This document shows, in pieces, positions 1 through 5,813 of a stretch of 5,813 nucleotides of DNA. A program made the position numbers and the translations under genes. Source of the DNA: an uncultured Clostridia bacterium (GTDB lineage: Bacteria > Bacillota > Clostridia > Lachnospirales > Lachnospiraceae); NCBI GenBank assembly GCA_946614685.1, contig CAMOHF010000084.1:1-5813 (forward strand), written 5' to 3'. The notes under the pieces are model-generated. The model had not been told where the DNA came from. It made no database searches and was given only the letters and a program-made list of their open reading frames with translations. Every line of letters starts with the position of its first letter. Positions within the stretch are counted from its first letter, which is position 1.

Positions 1-1
1 A

Positions 2-556
2 GGTTATATTCAGCATAGAGACGAGCATATCGACAAGCTGGTTCTGCTCGGATGTCCCACGCCGAGACCGACGCTTGCGGCCCAGAAGGGAAGCGTGCGG
101 ATGCTGATGAAGATGAAGGGTGACCGGGCGAAGTCCAAAACCTGTGACAACATCTTAAACATGGTCCTTGAAAAGCCCTTCGCTTCCGAGGGACGTGCGC
201 ACGCATGGATGTCGACGGACACGGATGTGGTAGACGCTTTCAATGAGGATCCCTTATGCAACTTCACTTATACGCTGAACGGATACGACTCCCTGATCGC
301 CTTGTTCGACAGGACGTACGACAGAAAGCGATTTAAACCGGATCACACGGATTTGCCGATCTTCATCTTAGCGGGTGCGGATGATCCGTGCATCGGAAGT
401 AGAAAGGATTACGGTAAGTCGGTGCATTTTATCAAGAAGCTCGGCTATACCGACGTCAAAGCGGGTCTTTACGCGGGCATGCGGCACGATCTGCTCCACG
501 AAACCAAGAAACAGAAGGTTTACCGGGATATCCTGGACTTTATAGAGGAACGATAG
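2..556 (+). CDS. Alpha/beta hydrolase, lysophospholipase / serine aminopeptidase S33-like (5' end outside window)
   Basis: The open frame enters from the left edge and ends at TAG 554-556, leaving 184 visible residues. It begins in the middle of the fold: [13 protein letters not shown] resembles the strand that follows the nucleophile elbow, so the GxSxG serine should lie just upstream of the window. The cap region contains [13 protein letters not shown], typical of the monoacylglycerol-lipase/lysophospholipase-like hydrolases of Firmicutes. The acid of the triad is probably the second Asp of GADDP (codon 383-385) and the base is the His of GMRHDLLHE (codon 485-487). No signal peptide can be judged because the N-terminus is missing. 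An ATG at 95 is in frame but is internal, since family-like sequence precedes it. The natural substrate cannot be read from the sequence; ester or lipid hydrolysis is the family expectation. The gene ends 16 bp before potA, so co-transcription is likely. Confidence 0.85.
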   Translation, partial: GYIQHRDEHIDKLVLLGCPTPRPTLAAQKGSVRMLMKMKGDRAKSKTCDNILNMVLEKPFASEGRAHAWMSTDTDVVDAFNEDPLCNFTYTLNGYDSLIALFDRTYDRKRFKPDHTDLPIFILAGADDPCIGSRKDYGKSVHFIKKLGYTDVKAGLYAGMRHDLLHETKKQKVYRDILDFIEER

Positions 557-572
557 AGAGGAAAGAAACACT

Positions 573-1619
573 ATGAACGACGCATTGATCGAGCTTCGCG
601 GCTTATCAAAGAACTACGAGGATCAGCAGGTATTAAAGGGTATTGATCTGACCATTCACAGGAATGAGTTTTTGACACTACTCGGACCCTCCGGCTGCGG
701 AAAGACCACCACCCTTCGAATCATCGCAGGATTCGAAGAGCCTTCGGGCGGAGAGGTGCTCTTTGACGGTATTGACATCTCAAAGATCCCGTCGCACAAG
801 AGAGAGGTGAACACGGTCTTTCAGAAATATGCGCTGTTTCCCTTCCTGAATGTATACGATAATGTGGCATTCGGGCTGAAACTCAAAAAGATGGATGAGA
901 CCATGATCGATCACAAGGTAAAGCACATGCTTTCACTGATCGGTCTTTCCGATTATGCAAAGCGAGATGTAACGAGTCTTTCCGGCGGACAGCAGCAGCG
1001 CGTGGCGATTGCGAGAGCCCTGGTGAACGAACCGAAGGTCCTTCTTCTGGATGAACCACTGGGCGCGCTTGATGCAAAGCTTCGCAAAGGCATGCAGATC
1101 GAGCTTAAGAAGATCCAGCGTGAGGTTGGCATCACATTTATTTTTGTCACGCATGATCAGGAAGAAGCACTGTCCATGTCTGATACCGTTGTGGTTATGA
1201 ACGAGGGTATCATTCAGCAGGTCGGAACACCGGAGGATATCTACAACGAGCCCGAGAACCGTTTTGTTGCGTCCTTTATCGGTGAGTCCAATATCATTGA
1301 GGCCGTGATGAAGCAGGATCTGCTTGTATCCTTTGACGGCTATGATTTCCCCTGCGTGGACAAGGGATTCAAGACCAATGAGGACGTGGAGGTTGTGATC
1401 CGTCCCGAGGATATCGATATCGTAAAGCCGGAGGATGCCAAATTAAAGGGTGTGGTGAAATCCATCATCTTCAAGGGCGTGCATCACGAGATCGTGGTGG
1501 AGGCGGAGCACAGAAACTATCTGATCCACACCACGGATTATTTTGAGCCGGGCCTTGTGGTAGGTCTTTCCTTCGGACCCGACGATATTCATGTTATGTA
1601 CCGTATGGATTGGGAATAA
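573..1619 (+). CDS. potA: Spermidine/putrescine ABC transporter ATP-binding protein PotA
   Basis: A 348-residue cytoplasmic ATPase that would drive polyamine import. All ABC motifs are intact: Walker [10 protein letters not shown] (38-46), Q-loop Gln84 in VFQKYALFP, signature LSGGQ (136-140), Walker B VLLLDEP with Asp160-Glu161, D-loop ALD (165-167) and switch His194. The GESN after the ATPase domain and a C-terminal region of about 240-345 containing VVIRPEDI match the TOBE-type regulatory domain of the PotA/MalK/CysA group. The length is close to that of PotA proteins. The start ATG has a purine-rich site (AGAGAGGAAAG, around 557-565) at suitable spacing. Family motifs alone would not exclude another CUT1/Fe-type importer, but the following PotB and PotC-PotD genes fix the assignment. 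The TAA stop lies within the ribosome binding site of potB, so the two are probably translated together. Confidence 0.95.
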   Translation: MNDALIELRGLSKNYEDQQVLKGIDLTIHRNEFLTLLGPSGCGKTTTLRIIAGFEEPSGGEVLFDGIDISKIPSHKREVNTVFQKYALFPFLNVYDNVAFGLKLKKMDETMIDHKVKHMLSLIGLSDYAKRDVTSLSGGQQQRVAIARALVNEPKVLLLDEPLGALDAKLRKGMQIELKKIQREVGITFIFVTHDQEEALSMSDTVVVMNEGIIQQVGTPEDIYNEPENRFVASFIGESNIIEAVMKQDLLVSFDGYDFPCVDKGFKTNEDVEVVIRPEDIDIVKPEDAKLKGVVKSIIFKGVHHEIVVEAEHRNYLIHTTDYFEPGLVVGLSFGPDDIHVMYRMDWE

Positions 1620-1628
1620 GGAGGCGCC

Positions 1629-2477
1629 ATGAAACACTACAACAAACTGGTGCGGCCTTATCTAATCTGGTCCGTCCTGATCATTCTTGTGCCCATCATC
1701 ATGATCGTGCTTTATTCGGTCACGACCGGGGGCAATGCCTTAGTCAACATCAGCTTTACGCTGAAGAATTTTACAAAGATCGGAGAGCCCATCTACCTCG
1801 AGGTTTTGAAAAAGTCTCTTGTGCTCGGGTTTGTTTCCGTGAGCATCTGTCTGGTGCTCGGCTATATCCTTGCTTACTTTATTACGAAATTCAAGGACTC
1901 CGTACAGGATCTTCTCATCCTGCTTGTGACTATCCCCATGTGGATCAACACGCTGCTTCGTACCTACGCGTGGATCAGCCTGCTTTCCGATAACGGTCTG
2001 ATCAATTCCTTCCTGGGGCTGTTTGGCATGGACGCCAAGACCTTTATGTACACGGATTTTGCGGTGGTGATCGGCCTTGTGTCCGACATCCTGCCGTTTA
2101 TGGTCATTCCCATTCATACATCCATCCGAAAGATTGACAGATCCCTGATCGAGGCGGCGCAGGATCTGGGTGCGGATAAGGTGCAGACCTTTATGAAGGT
2201 GACCTTAAAGATGTCCATCCCCGGCGTGATCAACGGCGTGATGATGACATTTCTGCTTTCCATCTCGACCTTCGTTATTCCGAAGCTGCTCGGAGGCGGA
2301 CAGTACATGCTGATCGGTAATCTGATCGAGAACCAGTTTATCTCCGTGGGTAACTGGAATTTCGGAAGTGCGATCTCCATCATCCTTACGGCCATTATTC
2401 TGATCGGCCTGACGCTGATGAAGAAGTTTGATCGCGACGACAGAGAGGAGGAACTGGAACGTGCAAAGAACAAATAA
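1629..2477 (+). CDS. potB: Spermidine/putrescine ABC transporter permease PotB
   Basis: A 282-residue inner-membrane permease of the binding-protein-dependent transport family. About six hydrophobic segments are visible, near residues 11-33, 62-86, 95-119, 142-165, 200-220 and 246-265. The sequence PMWINTLLRTYAW (103-115) is a PotB/PotH hallmark. The cytoplasmic coupling loop that contacts the ATPase is EAAQDLGA (175-182) followed by IPG at 197-199, a good EAA motif. The C-terminal tail is highly charged (DRDDREEELERAK). The ribosome binding site AAGGAGG (1618-1624) overlaps the potA stop, with a short 4-base gap to the ATG. The gene ends inside the start of the next one, overlapping it by 17 bases. 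PotB should pair with the PotC half of the fusion to form the pore. Confidence 0.95.
   Translation: MKHYNKLVRPYLIWSVLIILVPIIMIVLYSVTTGGNALVNISFTLKNFTKIGEPIYLEVLKKSLVLGFVSVSICLVLGYILAYFITKFKDSVQDLLILLVTIPMWINTLLRTYAWISLLSDNGLINSFLGLFGMDAKTFMYTDFAVVIGLVSDILPFMVIPIHTSIRKIDRSLIEAAQDLGADKVQTFMKVTLKMSIPGVINGVMMTFLLSISTFVIPKLLGGGQYMLIGNLIENQFISVGNWNFGSAISIILTAIILIGLTLMKKFDRDDREEELERAKNK
2447..2451 (+). promoter_or_regulatory. Ribosome binding site fixing the GTG start of potCD
   Basis: GGAGG lies 9 bases before GTG 2461, inside the 3' end of potB. This favours GTG 2461 over the in-frame TTG at 2428, which has no comparable site and would add 11 residues that are simply the shifted reading of the potB tail. 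Confidence 0.8.
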
Positions 2478-4290
2478 ACGCTCAAAAGTCCTCTACATAC
2501 TGTACATTGCGGTATTGTTCGTGTTCTTCTACCTGCCTATCGTGGTGACGATGGTCTTTTCCTTCAACAGCTCCAAGAGCCTGACACATATGACGGGCTT
2601 TTCCTTCCGCTGGTATGAACGACTGATCAATGACGGATCCATCATGAAGGCGGTTTATGTGTCACTGACCGTGGCGCTGTTTGCAACGGTGATCTCGACC
2701 ATTCTCGGAACCATCACCGCTATCGGCCTTTCCAAGAACAAAAAGATCGTAAAAGATGTGATCATGAACATCAACAATATCACCATTATGAGTCCGGATA
2801 TCGTGACTGCTATCGGTCTGATGATCCTCTTTTCGTCGATCATGATGGCCAAGGGATATATGACGATGCTGCTTGCGCATATCGCTTTTTGTACACCCTA
2901 CGTGGTGACTGCGGTTTATCCCAAGGTAAGGCAGCTTGATCCCGCGATCGCGGATGCGGCGATGGACCTCGGTGCAACACCCTTCCAGGCGCTTATAAAG
3001 GTGATTATCCCGATGCTCAAAGACGGTATTTACGCCGGTATCCTGCTTGCGTTTACCATGTCTTTCGATGACTTCGTGATCTCTTACTTTGTTACAGGAA
3101 ACGGTGTGGAGAACATTTCCATCATCGTTTACAATATGACCAAGCGTACAAATCCTACGATCAACGCGCTTTCAACCATCGTGATTCTGACGATCGCAAT
3201 CCTGATCGTGATCTCGAAACTGGTTCCTTCCGTGCTCCGAAAGCATATGAAGAAGTTGCTTGCCGTTGCGGGAGTGCTTCTGGTCGGACTTGCGATCTTC
3301 GCGGGAACGAGATCAGGAGGGCGTACCCTTCGTATATACAATGCGGGCGAGTATATCGACCCCGAGCTGATCGAGGAGTTTGAGGCGGAATACGACTGCA
3401 AGGTGGTATATGAAACCTTTGACTCCAACGAGAGTATGTACACGAAGATCAAGAGCGGTGCCGAGTATGATATCCTGATTCCCAGCGATTATATGATCGA
3501 GCGTCTGATCAAGGAAGAGTTCCTTCAGCCGGTCAATTGGAACAATATCCCGAACGCCAAGGGCTTAAACAAAGAGATCATGGGTATGCCTTACGATCCG
3601 GACAATACCTACTCCGTGCCCTACTTTGTGGGAACGGTGGGTATCCTTTACGACACCACCATCGTGGACGAGAAGGATCTTTCCGAAGGATGGGAGCTGC
3701 TTCGCGACGAGAAGTATAAAGGTCAGGTGTACATGTACGATTCCGAGCGCGACTCCTTTATGATCGCCTTAAAGGCGAACGGATACTCCATGAACACGGA
3801 AGATTACGGTGAAATCGAGGAGGCCTACCGATGGCTGATCGAGCAGCGCGATTCCATGGATGTGGTTTACGCCGGCGATGACGTGATCGATAACATGATC
3901 TCCGGCAACAAAGCGCTCGCAGTGGTGTACTCCGGAGATGGAGCCTATATCATGGTCGAGAATGAGAATATGGACTACTTTGAGCCGGAACAGGGCACAA
4001 ATGAGTGGTGTGATGCTATGGTTATGACGAAGGATTGCCGCGATGAAGAACTCGCGGAAGCATTTATGAATTATATGCTTGATCCTGAGGTGGCAGAGAG
4101 AAACTCCGTCTTTGTCGGATATACGTCCCCCGTTAGCTGTGTGGCAGATACGCTTGCCGCTACGGAATTCGAAGGTATCAGCGCATATGTCCCGAATTTC
4201 GGAGCACCGAAAAATGAAGCGTTCGGCTATCAGGAGATGAAGTTAAAGCAGCATTTTGCGGATCTCTGGACCAAGGTGAAGGCTTATTGA
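2461..4290 (+). CDS. potCD: Fused polyamine ABC permease PotC and substrate-binding protein PotD
   Basis: A 609-residue two-domain protein (numbered from GTG 2461). Residues 1-260 are a PotC permease with six hydrophobic segments (near 11-33, 65-88, 109-129, 133-154, 189-210, 236-256). Its coupling loop is ADAAMDLGA (164-172), with Asp replacing the usual Glu of EAA. Residues 263-282, starting MKKLLAVAG, form a seventh hydrophobic segment after a basic patch (RKHMKK), which would carry the chain back outside. Residues 287-609 are a PotD-like periplasmic-binding-protein domain: YNAGEYIDPELIEEF, YETFDSNESMYTK, YDILIPSDYMIE, YSVPYFVGTVGILYD, EWCDAM and VGYTSPV all align with E. coli PotD as I remember it. 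There is no lipobox Cys, so anchoring is by the membrane domain. No frame break occurs at the junction. Ligand (putrescine or spermidine) cannot be decided from sequence. Fused permease/binding proteins are known in other ABC importers such as OpuA and GlnP. Confidence 0.93.
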   Translation: MQRTNKRSKVLYILYIAVLFVFFYLPIVVTMVFSFNSSKSLTHMTGFSFRWYERLINDGSIMKAVYVSLTVALFATVISTILGTITAIGLSKNKKIVKDVIMNINNITIMSPDIVTAIGLMILFSSIMMAKGYMTMLLAHIAFCTPYVVTAVYPKVRQLDPAIADAAMDLGATPFQALIKVIIPMLKDGIYAGILLAFTMSFDDFVISYFVTGNGVENISIIVYNMTKRTNPTINALSTIVILTIAILIVISKLVPSVLRKHMKKLLAVAGVLLVGLAIFAGTRSGGRTLRIYNAGEYIDPELIEEFEAEYDCKVVYETFDSNESMYTKIKSGAEYDILIPSDYMIERLIKEEFLQPVNWNNIPNAKGLNKEIMGMPYDPDNTYSVPYFVGTVGILYDTTIVDEKDLSEGWELLRDEKYKGQVYMYDSERDSFMIALKANGYSMNTEDYGEIEEAYRWLIEQRDSMDVVYAGDDVIDNMISGNKALAVVYSGDGAYIMVENENMDYFEPEQGTNEWCDAMVMTKDCRDEELAEAFMNYMLDPEVAERNSVFVGYTSPVSCVADTLAATEFEGISAYVPNFGAPKNEAFGYQEMKLKQHFADLWTKVKAY

Positions 4291-4315
4291 CAATCCGAAA
4301 AGAATCTACTATGAT
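4287..4315 (+). promoter_or_regulatory. Near-consensus sigma-A promoter overlapping the potCD stop codon
   Basis: The -35 box TTGACA (4287-4292, perfect) and the -10 box TATGAT (4310-4315, 5 of 6) are separated by exactly 17 bases. The -35 box includes the potCD stop TGA. The expected transcription start near 4322 gives a leader of roughly 27 bases before the ATG at 4349. This would let the downstream small gene be transcribed apart from the transporter operon. Assignment is from sequence match only. Confidence 0.75.
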
Positions 4316-4348
4316 TAGCATATCAGACATACATATGGGGGTGTAGTC

Positions 4349-4687
4349 ATGCAAGAGAATGAAGTTTTTGACTTAAACGGCGCGAAGGAAACCTATTCCG
4401 AGAAGCGTGCGTACATTGAAGGTATCAAGTACTATTTCAAGAAGATCACCAAATCCAAGGGCATCCTTGTGGATGAGGATCTGGCGGCGAAAGTCAAGGC
4501 TTTTGGAGAAGCCTTCAAACTCTTTCGGGAGATGGATTCAAGCGGTGAACTCTTTGAGATGGATGAGATTTTCAGAAGATTCTATCCGGACGGTAACATC
4601 GATCCGAGACTTACTACACTTCATTTGCAGCTTGCCTTTGACAGTATTTCCGAGTATATGATGCATTTAAAAAAGATGTATTTCTAA
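4349..4687 (+). CDS. Hypothetical small soluble protein of 112 residues
   Basis: I do not recognise a family. The protein has no Cys, no signal peptide and no membrane segment. It is rich in charged residues and appears mostly helical, with a basic stretch around 27-37 (KYYFKKITKSK) and an acidic middle part (ELFEMDEIF, 67-75). The C-terminus LHLQLAFDSISEYMMHLKKMYF looks like an amphipathic helix. The start ATG follows GGGGGTG (4337-4343), one mismatch from the ideal GGAGGTG, with a 5-base gap. It has its own strong promoter upstream and a terminator 3 bases after the stop, so it looks like a monocistronic unit, although pot operon transcripts without a terminator after potCD would also include it. 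Base composition and codon use look like those of its neighbours. A real gene is likely; its function is unknown. Confidence 0.8.
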   Translation: MQENEVFDLNGAKETYSEKRAYIEGIKYYFKKITKSKGILVDEDLAAKVKAFGEAFKLFREMDSSGELFEMDEIFRRFYPDGNIDPRLTTLHLQLAFDSISEYMMHLKKMYF

Positions 4688-4690
4688 GAT

Positions 4691-4720
4691 AAAAGGTACC
4701 CGCTTCGGCGGGTATCTTTT
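4691..4720 (+). terminator. Rho-independent terminator with UUCG tetraloop
   Basis: A 13-bp stem pairs 4691-4703 with 4708-4720, with one G-T wobble (4696/4715) and a TTCG loop (4704-4707) closed by C-G, an especially stable tetraloop. The GC core is at 4699-4703/4708-4712. The stem ends in A4/T4; no U-tract continues past 4720. It follows the stop of the 112-residue protein directly and would end both that transcript and pot operon read-through. Confidence 0.85.
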
Positions 4721-4730
4721 GGTATATGAG

Positions 4731-5099
4731 ATGAAACAAAAAGAAGGAACGGAAGAACTGCATATCTTCAAACGGGCGGACTTTATAATGATCGGTGCGC
4801 TGGTCCTTTTTTCGTTCGCGTTTTCTCTTTTTTTGATCCGTGGGGGCAACGAGGGACATACCGTCGTTGTGACCGTAGAAGGAGAGGTGCAAAAGGAGGT
4901 TCCGCTTGATTCCGAAGAACAGATCTTTAGAATTGATACACCGAACGGATACAATATGGTACATTTAAAAGACGGAACGGTCTTCGTGGGCACGGCTGAC
5001 TGCCCCGATCGACTGTGTGTGAAGCAGGGCCGTATCTCACGCCCGGGAGAGACCATCATCTGTCTCCCGCACAAATTGATCGTAGAGGTGAAAGAATGA
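4731..5099 (+). CDS. NusG domain II-containing membrane-anchored protein
   Basis: A 122-residue protein with a short basic/polar N-terminus, one hydrophobic anchor (about 19-37, IMIGALVLFSFAFSLFLI) and an extracytoplasmic domain. The C-terminal part CPDRLCVKQGRISRPGETI followed by CLPHKLIVEV (Cys91, Cys96, Cys111) is the signature of the NusG_II family found as stand-alone proteins in Firmicutes. This domain is not the transcription factor NusG. I chose ATG 4731. An in-frame TTG at 4719 lies within the terminator hairpin and would add only four residues. No convincing Shine-Dalgarno precedes 4731. The stop overlaps the start of the next gene as ATGA, so the two are translationally coupled, and this pairing with a Gx-family protein is a recurrent arrangement. 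The biochemical role is not established; the three Cys might bind a cofactor or form a disulfide, which is inference. Confidence 0.85.
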   Translation: MKQKEGTEELHIFKRADFIMIGALVLFSFAFSLFLIRGGNEGHTVVVTVEGEVQKEVPLDSEEQIFRIDTPNGYNMVHLKDGTVFVGTADCPDRLCVKQGRISRPGETIICLPHKLIVEVKE

Positions 5100-5581
5100 C
5101 AAAGGCAAAACAGACAGCTTACATAGGTGTGCTCGCGGCACTTGCTTTGATTCTTTCTTATCTGGAAAGTCTGATTCCCGTATTCGTGGCTACGCCGGGT
5201 GTGAAGCTTGGACTGGCGAATCTCGTGACCCTTGCCGCACTTTACAGACTATCCGTCCCTGCTGCAATCTGCGTATCCGTGACCAGGGTGCTTCTTTCTA
5301 CCTTATTGTTCGGTAATCCGGTAGGGCTCATGTACAGTCTTGCCGGCGCTTGCTTAAGCCTTATCGTCATGATCATTTTAAAGTGGACAAAGGTGTTCGG
5401 TATCACCGGTGTGTCAGTTGCGGGAGCGGTTTCTCACAATGTGGGACAGCTTGCCGTGGCGGCTGTTCTTTTGGATAATAAAGTCCTGTTTGCGTATCTT
5501 CCGGTTCTTGTTTTTTTCGGTCTTTCGGCAGGCGTTTTGATCGGTCTTCTGGCTGCCTGGCTGATTTCCAAAATTCGCTGA
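5096..5581 (+). CDS. Gx transporter family membrane protein (heptaprenyl diphosphate synthase component I-like)
   Basis: A 161-residue integral membrane protein with about five or six hydrophobic segments (near 7-28, 40-60, 62-73, 77-96, 104-126, 132-156). Recognisable motifs are ESLIPVF (24-30), PGVKLGLANLVTL (34-46), Arg64 in VTRVLLSTLLFGNP and SHNVGQL (113-119). These mark the family annotated as Gx transporter or, misleadingly, as component I of heptaprenyl diphosphate synthase. It resembles the substrate-binding subunits of ECF transporters in size and layout. The start ATG 5096 overlaps the previous stop and has AGAGGTG (5084-5090) 5 bases upstream. An upstream in-frame ATG at 5015 is rejected because the added residues are the NusG-II gene read out of frame. 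The substrate is unknown. Confidence 0.87.
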   Translation: MTKAKQTAYIGVLAALALILSYLESLIPVFVATPGVKLGLANLVTLAALYRLSVPAAICVSVTRVLLSTLLFGNPVGLMYSLAGACLSLIVMIILKWTKVFGITGVSVAGAVSHNVGQLAVAAVLLDNKVLFAYLPVLVFFGLSAGVLIGLLAAWLISKIR

Positions 5582-5586
5582 AATAC

Positions 5587-5615
5587 TTGTTATTTTGACC
5601 AAATTCGTGTAAAAT
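5587..5615 (+). promoter_or_regulatory. Probable sigma-A promoter for the last gene
   Basis: A -35-like TTGTTA (5587-5592, 4 of 6) and a -10-like TAAAAT (5610-5615, 5 of 6) are separated by 17 bases in AT-rich DNA directly after the Gx gene. The predicted start near 5622 gives a leader of about 30 bases. A better -35 match, TTGACC at 5595, has no well-spaced -10 box. Confidence 0.5.
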
Positions 5616-5652
5616 ATTTTGTAGATTTTGCAGGAACTAGGGGGAAACACGG

Positions 5653-5813
5653 ATGCTGAATGGTATCTTTGATACAGTGTTGGGTTATACGCCGGCTGGC
5701 GATGTATTATCGCTTGCGATCACATTAGCTGTGTTGATTCTTTTGCGTGTTTCCTATGTAAAAAAGTCCAAAAACTTTATGTACTTTTGCCTGATGATTG
5801 CATCGCTTCTTGT
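5653..5813 (+). CDS. N-terminus of a membrane protein (3' end outside window)
   Basis: ATG 5653 follows AGGGGG (5639-5644) with an 8-base gap and opens a frame with no stop to the window edge (53 complete codons). The visible part begins MLNGIFDTVLGYTPAGDV, then a hydrophobic segment (about 19-31, LSLAITLAVLILL), a basic turn (YVKKSKN) and the start of a second hydrophobic segment. This is a multi-pass membrane protein start. It reminds me of the N-terminal sensor regions of Lachnospiraceae GGDEF/EAL signalling proteins, but no catalytic domain is in the window, so that is only a guess. Confidence 0.65.
   Translation, partial: MLNGIFDTVLGYTPAGDVLSLAITLAVLILLRVSYVKKSKNFMYFCLMIASLL

Noticed and set aside
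519..546. A possible promoter before potA (TTTACC at 519-524, 16 bases, TATAGA at 541-546)
   Set aside because: Each box matches only 4 of 6 and both are inside the hydrolase coding region; too weak to list as a feature.
1610..1993. A plus-strand open frame of 127 codons overlapping the start of potB
   Set aside because: It is in another frame of potB; its Arg/His-rich composition is typical of frame-shifted reading and potB itself is unmistakable.
1740..2117. A minus-strand open frame of 125 codons opposite potB
   Set aside because: It lies wholly over the conserved membrane permease, has no family resemblance and is rich in His/Gln/Lys, as expected of an antisense shadow.
4638..4662. A second TTGACA (4638-4643) followed by TATGAT (4657-4662) as a promoter for the NusG-II gene
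   Set aside because: The spacer is only 13 bases, too short for a normal sigma-A promoter, and both boxes lie in the coding sequence of the 112-residue protein. It would also transcribe through the hairpin.
4614..4964. Minus-strand open frames across the terminator and the NusG-II gene (also 4667-5074)
   Set aside because: Both run through the terminator hairpin and oppose a recognised gene, with no ribosome site or family features.
5015..5095. An upstream start for the Gx-family gene at ATG 5015
   Set aside because: The extra 27 residues are polar and come from the NusG-II gene read in another frame, whereas 5096 has a good ribosome site and begins at the normal family N-terminus.
5611..5620. 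Perfect 10-base palindrome AAAATATTTT as an operator
   Set aside because: It is pure A/T in an AT-rich spacer and easily arises by chance; it also overlaps the -10 region.

Overview
The window looks like chromosomal DNA of a low-to-mid GC Gram-positive bacterium, most likely a member of the Clostridia and plausibly Lachnospiraceae. The reasons are purine-rich Shine-Dalgarno sites before most genes, GTG start use, a fused polyamine permease/binding protein, and a NusG-II/Gx-transporter gene pair. No 16S or marker gene is present, so this placement is inference. All genes lie on the + strand. No mobile element, CRISPR array, tRNA or rRNA was seen.

Layout. (1) Bases 2-556: the 3' part of an alpha/beta hydrolase of the lysophospholipase/monoacylglycerol-lipase type. 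The catalytic Asp and His are visible and the nucleophile Ser lies upstream of the window. (2) Bases 573-4290: a complete spermidine/putrescine ABC importer as three tightly packed genes: potA (ATPase), potB (permease) and a potC-potD fusion in which the second permease carries the extracellular substrate-binding domain as a C-terminal extension. (3) Bases 4287-4720: a self-contained unit made of a near-consensus sigma-A promoter overlapping the potCD stop codon, a 112-residue unrecognised soluble protein, and a 13-bp terminator hairpin with a UUCG loop. (4) Bases 4731-5581: a translationally coupled pair, a one-TM NusG-domain-II protein and a Gx-family membrane protein. (5) Bases 5582-5813: a 71-bp intergenic region with a plausible promoter, then the start of a membrane protein that runs off the window.

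How it works together. PotA would power uptake of polyamines through a PotB/PotC pore, with the tethered PotD domain capturing the ligand outside the membrane. Because PotD is covalently attached, the stoichiometry of permease to binding protein is fixed at 1:1. The hydrolase sits only 16 bp upstream of potA and may share its transcript. The small gene after potCD has its own strong promoter and so may be expressed independently of the transporter. The NusG-II/Gx pair starts 10 bases after the terminator, so its expression probably depends on read-through or on an undetected promoter. The most noteworthy items are the PotC-PotD junction, which appears to preserve a former signal peptide without its lipobox Cys, and the terminator/start-codon crowding at 4691-4731.
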